Source of the DNA: Metamycoplasma orale ATCC 23714
GTDB taxonomy: Bacteria > Bacillota_I > Bacilli_A > Mycoplasmatales > Metamycoplasmataceae
Assembly (NCBI RefSeq): GCF_000420105.1
Contig: NZ_ATUH01000002.1
Span: 1-64,000, forward strand
Direction: 5' to 3'
DNA: 64,000 nt
Within the stretch, counting starts at the first letter, position 1. Every line of letters starts with the position of its first letter. Of this stretch, positions 57,127-64,000 are shown in pieces. The notes beneath the pieces were generated by a model. The model searched no databases and had not been told where the DNA came from. It was given only the letters and a program-made list of their open reading frames with translations. The position numbers and the translations under genes are program-made.

Positions 57127-59015
57127 TATTTTTCTAATACATATTGATACTTTATATCTCCTAAAGTATCGATTTTTTTTATGCTTATTTTATAAGAATT
57201 ATTTAAACCTAAAGTAATATTATTATTTTCAATATACTTTCTTATATTAATAACTGACCTTTTAATTTCTTCTTGTCTTGCATAAAAATTAGCATTTGCT
57301 ATTTCAACTATTTCATTTGAATCTTTTTGGCCATTATTATTTTTATCTATTCAAAATTTAAAATTAAATGTCGAGTTATTTAAATTTGTTAGTTTTGAAA
57401 TATCTAAGGGATCTGTAACATAACTATAAAGAGTTTTATCTTGATTTATTAAACTTACATCAGAGTTAGTGTCTTCAATAAAACTTTGTCATTTTGTTTT
57501 TACTATAGTATTAGCTTTAAATACATTTAGTTTAATATTTTCTTCTTTAATTGAATTAGATGCAACTAAATAAATATTTTTATAAGGATTATCTAACTTT
57601 AAATAACCGCCTAAAACTATATCATTAAATTGGTTATATTGATTATATGAAAAATAGCTTATTGGCAAACCATAACCCATTAAATCCATATAAGTTTTAT
57701 AAATACCTTTAACGTTTTCATTAGCAGGTAAACTTTTAAAAGGCAAAGAATAACCATTTTGAAGTGAAAAAGTTTGTCTAACTAATTTTTTATATTTGCG
57801 AAGTTCATTATCAAAAACCCAATTGGTAGATACTATTTCTAAATTATTTAAAGATTGTACATTAGCAATATTTTTTAATATATCATCCCCAAATGAACTT
57901 ATGAAATATCCATTTTCCTTCTTAAAATAAGCAATATTTTCAAAAAGACTAGAATAAGGATTGTAAATTGTTTTGGAATTAGTGTATGTTAATTTAACAA
58001 ATTCTCTAGCAATTAATTCTTCTATAGAATATAAATAGTCAATTCTATCTTCTGTTATTGGCGAAGCAAAACGAATACTTAAAGCAGGATTAGGATTATT
58101 AAAATAATATTCTTTGTTTTCAAAGTTTTGTCATTTTAATTTGTCTGCATAACTTAAATTAGAACTTTTAGTATTTGCAAAGTTAAAAAGATCATAAGCA
58201 GAAAAATTTTTAAATATTGAGTTGTTAGAAATAGCATCTAATAAATAAGATTCATAGCTCTTGTAATTTTCATTATATAAATATTTTTTTATTCCGTCAA
58301 TAAACTTAGTATTGTTTGTATAGTTTTTAATGAAAATATCTTTGTAAAAATTAAAACTATTTTCAGCTAATTTATAGTAATAATTTGTTGTGTAATTATT
58401 ATCTGTCTTTTTCCCTGAATTATTATATACGTTTGCAATATGGTGTGTATATTCGTGAACTAGTGTAGGTAAAACCATCTCAACTTTTTTATTAAGATCT
58501 ACTGTATCTCAACTTTTTTGATACCCATTTCTAGCTTTAGTTAATTCGGTTGTAAATAGAATAATTTCCTTAGTTTCTGGGTTATATAAACCATTAACAT
58601 CTTGCCCAGCATTATTAGAATAACGCTTATTTATAGATATTTTTTGAATTTCGAAAATTTCAGGTCCGAAGTTTGCCCGGCGCTTAAATTCTTTGCTTAA
58701 AAGTTCTAAACCTTCCTTATTAAAAAAATATTTATAGTTACCTTTGCTATCTTTAGCATAAGGATATTCTTCAAAAAAAAGTTCATCAAATTTGTAATCT
58801 TTACTAATCTTATTATTTTCAGAGTATTTTACATTGTAAGAAATTTTGTTTTTTTCATCAATAGCAAAATTGGTTTGCAAGTTAGAAGAAAAAGATTTTA
58901 AAACAAACATTACAACAATAGCAAAAAATCCCAAGATCAAAAGAAGAGAAATGGGGATAACTACAACGTAAATTAGATTTGTACGTTTTGTATTTTTGTT
59001 GTTCTTTGTATTCAT
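57123..59015 (-). CDS. Membrane-anchored zinc metalloprotease, MYPU_1760-like, 630 aa
   Basis: One N-terminal membrane helix (about 14-41) precedes a large extracellular part. The zinc motif VLPTLVHEYTHHIANVY has HExxH at about 184-188, with a further His after it. Upstream, NPETKEIILFTTE fits a substrate strand. I recall proteins of this kind as the MYPU_1760 metalloprotease family in mycoplasmas; the name is from memory. The third zinc ligand is not clear. No lipobox is present. Several UGA-Trp codons are used. A TATAAT 12 nt before the ATG and the lack of a ribosome-binding site point to a short or absent leader. It converges on uvrB. Confidence 0.72.
57146..57180 (+). terminator. uvrB terminator lying inside the convergent metalloprotease gene
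   Basis: GATACTTTA (57146-57154) pairs with TAAAGTATC (57162-57170) around a 7-nt loop and is followed by GATTTTTTTT. It starts 20 nt after the uvrB stop and is within the last 20 codons of the minus-strand gene. Confidence 0.75.
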
Positions 59016-59027
59016 AATATTATTAAT

Positions 59028-59033
59028 ATTATA
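59028..59033 (-). promoter_or_regulatory. -10 box close to the metalloprotease start
   Basis: On the minus strand there is a TATAAT 12 nt before the ATG at 59015, with no Shine-Dalgarno site between them. Confidence 0.4.
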
Positions 59034-59167
59034 AATACATTTTTTTAAATCTTATTTTAATTATTTTTAGATAGGCACATTTTTTGAAAAAAGTATTCTT
59101 ATAAGTATTTTTTTAATCTTTGTTTTTTTAATAGTCTATATAATAAATATAAATATAAAGGATTATC

Positions 59168-59716
59168 ATGTTAAGAATTATTGCAGGAAAATATAGAAAT
59201 AGATTAATTGAACAACCAGCAAGAAAAACAACAAGGCCTACAATTGATAGAGTTAGAGAAGCTATTTTTTCTAGTATTCAATTTGATATTGAAGACAAAA
59301 CGTTTTTAGATTTATTTTCAGGTAGTGGAAGTTTTTGTTTAGAAGCTTTGTCAAGAAATGCAAAAAGTGCTATTTGTATAGAAAAAGATGTAAATGCTTT
59401 CTTAATATTGAATAAAAATAAAAAAGCACTTAATGAAGAAAATCTTCTTTCTTATAATACTGATGCAATAACTTATTTGACAAGAATGAATAATAAAAGG
59501 AAATTTGATTTTATTTATTTAGATCCTCCTTTTATAGAAATAAAACTTTTATTGGAGTGCTTAAATATTATTCACAAAGAAAAAATTCTTAATGAAGATG
59601 GACTAATTTTAGTAGAAACCAATGAAAAAAATCTTAATATAGACTTATCAAAGTTTGAAGTTATGAAATGCAAAAAGTATGGTAAAATATATATTTATTA
59701 TTTAAAAGTTATTTAA
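59168..59716 (+). CDS. rsmD: 16S rRNA (guanine(966)-N2)-methyltransferase
   Basis: RsmD methylates G966 of 16S rRNA with SAM. The product is 182 aa. LRIIAGKYRNR at the start, RPTIDRVREAIF, the SAM-binding FLDLFSGSGSFCLEALSR (near 43-60) and the catalytic YLDPPF (near 116-121) are all as in the family. AAAGGAT precedes the ATG. It heads a seven-gene plus-strand run (rsmD-gmk-stp-stk-rsgA-rpe-tsaE). Alternatives are unlikely. Confidence 0.93.
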   Translation: MLRIIAGKYRNRLIEQPARKTTRPTIDRVREAIFSSIQFDIEDKTFLDLFSGSGSFCLEALSRNAKSAICIEKDVNAFLILNKNKKALNEENLLSYNTDAITYLTRMNNKRKFDFIYLDPPFIEIKLLLECLNIIHKEKILNEDGLILVETNEKNLNIDLSKFEVMKCKKYGKIYIYYLKVI

Positions 59717-59751
59717 ACAAAATTACATTTATTAATTATAAAGAGGTTAAA

Positions 59752-60387
59752 ATGGCAAAGAAAAATCAAAGAAAATTAATTATATTTACAGGCCCAAGTG
59801 GTGTTGGAAAAGGCACTATTGAAAAAGCTCTTTTTGAAAACAAAGATTTAAAATTGAAATTATCTGTTTCAGTAACAACAAGACGCCCAAGAGAAGGCGA
59901 AATTGATGGTGTTCATTATTACTTTGTTTCTCAAGAAACATTTGATGCATGTTTAGCAGATAATAAACTTATTGAATATTCACTTCACTTTGATAATTAT
60001 TATGGAACCCTATATTCAGAAATTGCAAGAATTAGTGAACAAGGTATGATCCCTGTTTTAGAAATTGAAACTAATGGTGCAACTCAAGTTGTTCAATATT
60101 ACAAATCAAAAAAGAAGGCAGATGAAATTGTTTCAATTTTTATAATGCCTCCTTCATTTAAAGAATTAGAAAATAGAATTATTGGGAGAAATACAGAATC
60201 TCCAGAAATTATTAAAAAGAGATTGGCTAAAGCTAGAGAAGAAATTGGACAATCATCATTTTTCGAATACATAGTTGTAAATAATAACATTGATCAAACA
60301 GTAAAAGAAGTTACTGATATTATTAAAAAAGAATTTGCTCACATTTTAGAAGAAAAGCCAGAAGAATCTGAAGGTAGAAAAGCGTAA
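59752..60387 (+). CDS. gmk: Guanylate kinase
   Basis: Gmk phosphorylates GMP to GDP. The product is 211 aa. The P-loop is GPSGVGKGT (about 14-22). The GMP-binding VSVTTRRPREGEIDGVHYYFVS block and the TESPEIIKKRLAKAREEI lid/LID-like block are intact. AGAGGT precedes the start. The C-terminus has a short Glu-rich tail. In Firmicutes gmk is commonly near the stp-stk-rsgA-rpe genes, as seen here. Confidence 0.97.
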   Translation: MAKKNQRKLIIFTGPSGVGKGTIEKALFENKDLKLKLSVSVTTRRPREGEIDGVHYYFVSQETFDACLADNKLIEYSLHFDNYYGTLYSEIARISEQGMIPVLEIETNGATQVVQYYKSKKKADEIVSIFIMPPSFKELENRIIGRNTESPEIIKKRLAKAREEIGQSSFFEYIVVNNNIDQTVKEVTDIIKKEFAHILEEKPEESEGRKA

Positions 60388-60392
60388 TTAAT

Positions 60393-61139
60393 ATGGAATA
60401 TACATTTAAATCTGATGTTGGAATTGTTAGACCGGAAAATCAAGATAGAGTTGGTGTTGCAGTAAAAGGCGACTGAGTTTTAGCAATGCTTTGCGACGGT
60501 ATGGGTGGACACTATGGTGGATCTAAAGCTGCTAGTATCGCTATCCAAACCTTTGAACAATATTTTCAAAATCATTTTGACGAAAATATTGACTATAAAA
60601 ATAAAAAGGAAATTAATATTTGATTTATTAATGCATTAAGCGCTATTAAACATCAATTGAATAAAACCGCTGAAGAAGATCCAACTTTTAGAGATATGGG
60701 AACTACTTTAACAGCTAGTTTAATTTATCCAAAAGAAAAACATATTTATGTTTTCAATGTTGGGGATTCAAGAACATATATTTATAATGGACTTTTACAT
60801 CAAGTTACAGAAGATCAAAATGTTATGAATCAATGAATTAGGCAAGGTACAATGAAACCTCACGAAGCAGAAAAACATCCTTTTGCTAATAAACTAACAA
60901 GTTGTTTGGGGCCTAACAAAATAATGACACCAGATGGTTTTGTATATAATAAAGATTCAAATGCAAAATATATTATTTTAACTAGTGATGGCTTACATGA
61001 TTGAGTTGATAAGCCACTTTTTGAAAGAATTATTCAAGCTAAAAATTTATCATTAGAAGAAAAAGCAAATACTTTAATTAAGTATGCAAAGCACAATATG
61101 TCTAATGATAATATGTCTATAGTAATTGTTGAAATTTAA
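60393..61139 (+). CDS. stp: PP2C-type Ser/Thr protein phosphatase (Stp/PrpC)
   Basis: This metal-dependent phosphatase opposes the Ser/Thr kinase encoded next. The product is 248 aa. The PPM motifs are in order: NQDRVG (15-20), LCDGMGGHYGG (near 33-43), MGTTLTASL (near 109), VFNVGDSRTYIY (near 118), ILTSDGLHDW (near 195) and SNDNMSIVIVEI at the end, with the metal-binding Asp residues present. Five UGA-Trp codons are used. It starts 5 nt after the gmk stop and precedes the kinase by 40 nt. Confidence 0.94.
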
Positions 61140-61179
61140 CTTCATATAAGGCATAAAATAAAAAAATAAAGAGGGAAAA

Positions 61180-62214
61180 ATGAAAAAAGAAGACGAATTA
61201 CTAAAATACAAAAATCTACAAAAGAATTTTTATGATTTTGTTTTTTTGGCTGATGGTGGATTTGGATCTGTATATTCTGCTAGATATAGAAAAGATCATA
61301 GAAAATTTGCTATTAAACTTTTAACATTAAATGCTCCTAGAATAGAAGCTAATAAAAAACGCTTTATTAATGAAATTAGATTAATGAAAAAAATAATAAG
61401 CAATAATGTTGTAAGAATTTTTGGCGAATATGTTCATATTGATCGTAATGATCCTACAAATGATGAAATATATGTTGCGATGGAATACATTGATGGTATA
61501 AGCCTTAAAACAAAAATATTAAAAGAACATATGGATTGTGACACTATTGTTTCCATTGCTAAAGATATTTGTCAAGGGCTTATTGATATTCATGCTGCAA
61601 ATGTTGTTCATAGAGATTTAAAACCAAGCAACGTTTTGTTTGATAAAAATGGGGTGGCTAAGCTAATTGATTTAGGTATTTCGCTTGATGGTGAAGAAGC
61701 AGAACGTGTTACCAGAGCTAACACAATTGTAGGTTCTGTGCAATATGTTGCTCCTGAACTTGTTTTAAAATCTGCTGAACCTTCAGTTCAATCAGATATT
61801 TATGCCTTTGGTGTTATGCTTTACGAAATGCTTGCTGATGGTAAATTACCTTATGCAGGTAAAGATCACGCTACAATAGCATACCTTCATGTTAATAGAG
61901 AGTTTCCCCCTCTTCCTAAAACAAATAAAACTATCCCACAAGCTTTAGAAAATATTGTTATTAAATGTACTGCCAAAAAACCAGAAGATAGGTATGCTGA
62001 TTGTACAGCTTTATATAATGACTTATCTATTTGTATGAGAACTGATTTGCATACAGTACCTAGGCTTACATTTGATGAAACAAAAAAAAACAAAAAAAGT
62101 TTGGTAGAAAGGATTAATACTAAAAAATTTACTATTGGTTTAATAGTGTCTTTTGCTGTTTTAATAATAGTTGCAATAGTATTAGTTATTCTATCAGTTA
62201 AAGGAATTATATAG
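61180..62214 (+). CDS. Membrane-anchored Ser/Thr protein kinase (PrkC/PknB-like, no PASTA domains)
   Basis: This is a Hanks-type kinase of 344 aa. A Gly-rich loop DGGFGSVYSA (near 25-34), the ATP Lys in FAIKLL (near 45), the catalytic HRDLKPSNV (near 144-152), the metal site DLGIS in place of DFG, the activation loop ending in VGSVQYVAPEL, and SDIYAFGVMLYEML are all present. One membrane helix is at about 315-338 and the protein ends right after it, so there is no external PASTA sensor as in PrkC. It follows its phosphatase and directly precedes rsgA (start codon next to the stop). AGAGGG precedes the ATG. Confidence 0.94.
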   Translation: MKKEDELLKYKNLQKNFYDFVFLADGGFGSVYSARYRKDHRKFAIKLLTLNAPRIEANKKRFINEIRLMKKIISNNVVRIFGEYVHIDRNDPTNDEIYVAMEYIDGISLKTKILKEHMDCDTIVSIAKDICQGLIDIHAANVVHRDLKPSNVLFDKNGVAKLIDLGISLDGEEAERVTRANTIVGSVQYVAPELVLKSAEPSVQSDIYAFGVMLYEMLADGKLPYAGKDHATIAYLHVNREFPPLPKTNKTIPQALENIVIKCTAKKPEDRYADCTALYNDLSICMRTDLHTVPRLTFDETKKNKKSLVERINTKKFTIGLIVSFAVLIIVAIVLVILSVKGII

Positions 62215-63057
62215 ATGTTAAAAGGTAAAATAGTTAAATCAGTTGCAGGCTTCTTTGATGTTAAGTGCGAAAGTGATAAAGAAATTTATCGCGTTAGAGG
62301 CGGCGGAAAATTAAGGTTGCTTGACATTCAACCCATTGTTGGCGATTATGTAGAATTTGAAAAAGACAAATTAATACATAGAATTTTAGGGAGAAAGAAC
62401 TTTTTTCTTCGCCCTAAAATTGCAAATGTTGATCAAGCAATTGTTGTTATGTCATTAGTTGAACCTGATTTTAGTTCTCAACTAATAGATAAATTTTTAA
62501 TTATTATTGAAAATAAAAATGTAGATCCTGTTATTGTATTAACCAAAAAAGACCTTACATCAAGTTCAAAAATAGATTTTTATAAATCACAAGGTTATAA
62601 AGTTTTTGAAATTAATTATGAAACCGAACAAGGCTTTGACGGGTTACGTGATATATTCAAAGATAAGACAAGTTTCTTTGTTGGACAAACTGGCGTTGGT
62701 AAAACTACGCTTATTAATTATTTAGCTAAAACAAATTTTAAAACTCAAGAAATATCGTTTGCTTTAAATAGAGGAAAGCATACAACAAGAGAAGTTAGTC
62801 TTATTGACTTTAATGGGGGAGAAATAATCGATACCCCTGGTTTTTCTTCTATTGAGTTTGACTTAACCATTAATGAACTTCCTAAAGCTTTTAAAACTTT
62901 TAGAGAAGCTTCTAAATTATGCAAGTTTAGAACTTGCCAACATTTTCATGAATCTGAGCAAGATTGTGAAGTTAAGCGTTTAGTTAAAGAAGGAATTATT
63001 AAACAGGAAAGATATGAAAACTATTTAAGTTTTCTAAAAAGATTAACAAATGAATAA
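62215..63057 (+). CDS. rsgA: Small ribosomal subunit biogenesis GTPase RsgA
   Basis: RsgA is a circularly permuted GTPase that checks late 30S assembly. The product is 280 aa. An N-terminal OB fold (1-70) is followed by the G domain in the order G4 LTKKDLT (near 109), G1 GQTGVGKTTL (near 155-164) and G3 IDTPGF. RGKHTTREV forms switch I. The zinc-binding CKFRTCQHFHESEQDC (near 236-251) closes the protein. It starts directly after the kinase stop. In other bacteria RsgA-type proteins are substrates of PrkC-type kinases. Confidence 0.97.
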   Translation: MLKGKIVKSVAGFFDVKCESDKEIYRVRGGGKLRLLDIQPIVGDYVEFEKDKLIHRILGRKNFFLRPKIANVDQAIVVMSLVEPDFSSQLIDKFLIIIENKNVDPVIVLTKKDLTSSSKIDFYKSQGYKVFEINYETEQGFDGLRDIFKDKTSFFVGQTGVGKTTLINYLAKTNFKTQEISFALNRGKHTTREVSLIDFNGGEIIDTPGFSSIEFDLTINELPKAFKTFREASKLCKFRTCQHFHESEQDCEVKRLVKEGIIKQERYENYLSFLKRLTNE

Positions 63058-63066
63058 GGAGCTAAT

Positions 63067-63714
63067 ATGAAAAAATTAAGTCCATCAATTTTAGATGTTC
63101 CAAAACTAAATTTGGTAAATTATGTTAATCAATTAATTGAATGAGGTATAACAAATGTTCATTATGATATTATGGATGGAATATTTGTGCCTAACAAAGC
63201 TTTGACTTTAGATGAAGTTTCTACTATTAAAAAAGAATGTAAAAAGCATACTATGGATATTCATTGTATGGTTGAAGATGTTTTTGAATATTATGAAATG
63301 TATAAAGGAATAGGAGATATTTTAACATTTCATATTGAAGCTTTAAATGAGAAAACTTTACAATTATTATTCAAAAAAGCAGAAATTGATAATGTTAAAT
63401 TAGGGCTTGCAGTAAGTCCAAATTCAAAAATTGCATTATTATATCCATATCTTGATAAACTAAAATTAGTTCTTGTTATGAGCGTATATCCTGGCAAGGG
63501 TGGACAAAAATTTATTGAATCTAGTTTAGATAAAGTGAAAAATATTAAAGATCAAATAAGAAAACAAAATCAAAATGTAATTATTCAAATTGACGGTGGA
63601 GTTAATAATTTAACTATTCAAAATTGTTTTAAAGCAGGCGTTGATCTTGCAGTAGTTGGGTCTTATTTAGTAAAAAACTTTAGCAAAGAAACAATAAAAG
63701 AATTATTAAAATAA
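63067..63714 (+). CDS. rpe: Ribulose-phosphate 3-epimerase
   Basis: Rpe interconverts ribulose-5-P and xylulose-5-P in the pentose phosphate pathway. The product is 215 aa with a TIM-barrel pattern: LSPSILDV at the start, HYDIMDGIFVPN (metal and substrate binding), DIHCMVED, FHIEA, VMSVYPGKGGQKFI (phosphate loop) and QIDGGVN near the end. AAGGAGCTAAT precedes the ATG. One UGA-Trp is at about residue 26. It lies 9 nt after rsgA, the usual rsgA-rpe order. Confidence 0.95.
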
Positions 63715-63722
63715 AGGCCAAA

Positions 63723-64000
63723 ATGAAAAAGACTTATATATTTAAAAATAATGAATCATTGTTACCATTAGCTACTGAACTTTTAAAAGACAAAAACGTT
63801 GAAGCAATTTTAATGGATGGTGAATTAGGGGCAGGTAAAACAACCCTTACTAAAGAAATTGGCAAATTATTAAACGAAACTAAAACTATTATTTCCCCAA
63901 CATTTAATACACTTTTAATTTATGATCATTTAGTACATATAGATGCTTATAAATTAAAAGGTAGTATTGATATATATGAAGAATTTTTTGATGGTAAATT
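63723..64000 (+). CDS. tsaE: tRNA threonylcarbamoyladenosine biosynthesis protein TsaE (5' part)
   Basis: TsaE is the ATPase that works with TsaB and TsaD to make t6A37 in tRNAs that read ANN codons. The window ends after 92 codons. The P-loop GELGAGKTTLTKEIGK (near 38-53), ISPTFNTLLIY and the HIDAYKL block with its conserved Asp are present. The start lies 8 nt after the rpe stop with AAAGGCC just upstream. It is cut by the window edge and shows no defect so far. Confidence 0.93.
   Translation, partial: MKKTYIFKNNESLLPLATELLKDKNVEAILMDGELGAGKTTLTKEIGKLLNETKTIISPTFNTLLIYDHLVHIDAYKLKGSIDIYEEFFDGK

Overview
The window is a low-GC Mollicutes chromosome segment. Nearly every gene reads through in-frame UGA codons that fall at conserved tryptophan positions, and UGG is rare, so the genetic code is the mycoplasma code (translation table 4). 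Read that way there are 49 coding regions, almost all intact, plus one incomplete insertion sequence at the left edge and one decayed stretch. The gene content (lipoproteins with short lipoboxes, a MYPU_1760-type metalloprotease, a 178-aa polytopic protein after polC, leaderless-looking promoters) fits Mycoplasma sensu lato. The species cannot be fixed from the sequence. The loss of phosphotransfer residues from every PTS domain seen here would suit a non-fermenting lineage such as the M. hominis group, but that is inference. I found no rRNA, tRNA or CRISPR array.

Layout. 1-395: 3' end of an IS3/IS150-type transposase and the probable IS end. 396-2794 (minus): a lipoprotein, then a two-gene unit coding for a membrane-anchored EIIB-like protein and a 334-aa anchored protein. 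2904-5640 (plus): trpS-thrS. 5687-7714 (minus): an exported papain-like cysteine peptidase with two small membrane proteins. 7888-13814 (minus): recD2-pth-tilS-ftsH. 13895-18280 (plus): serS, then asnS with a glycosyltransferase-like gene and an RDD membrane protein. 18392-24175 (plus): pcrA/uvrD with a large anchored protein of unknown function, then a PepO-type M13 peptidase. 24250-30826 (minus): a 1,882-codon PTS-EIIC-like giant followed by tmcAL. 31232-33926 (plus): mnmE and an m5U rRNA methyltransferase. 33919-35589 (minus): a MATE transporter. 35659-36944 (plus): ftsY-ylxM. 36945-37887: non-coding or decayed. 37888-45382 (plus): pyrH, frr, cdsA, polC and a membrane protein. 45407-50399 (plus): glyA, then Asp23-like-fakA-plsX-rnc. 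50617-54259 (plus): smc, a lipoprotein and a VapD-like nuclease. 54310-55050 (minus): an LRR lipoprotein. 55114-57126 (plus): uvrB. 57123-59015 (minus): a membrane metalloprotease. 59168-64000 (plus): rsmD-gmk-stp-stk-rsgA-rpe-tsaE.

Most of the window is housekeeping: translation (five synthetase or tRNA-quality genes in the first 17 kb, frr, rsgA, pth, tilS, mnmE, tmcAL), DNA replication and repair (polC, smc, recD2, pcrA, uvrB), membrane and protein handling (ftsH, ftsY-ylxM, cdsA, plsX, fakA) and a Ser/Thr kinase-phosphatase pair next to rsgA.

The most unusual content is what I call a pseudo-PTS. An EIIC-like membrane domain is fused, through about 1,250 residues of acidic, repeat-bearing and coiled-coil sequence, to an EIIA(Glc)-like domain. 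A separate small gene 22 kb away is EIIB-like. The EIIA histidines, the EIIB cysteine and the EIIC GITEP-type motif are all replaced, yet the reading frames are intact. This looks like a PTS scaffold kept for something other than sugar phosphorylation. Other points worth attention are a VapD-like gene behind smc, a secreted cysteine peptidase operon, a possible degenerate EAL-like protein behind pcrA, terminators that share sequence with coding regions at three places, and several start codons placed 8-12 nt after a TATAAT box with no ribosome-binding site.
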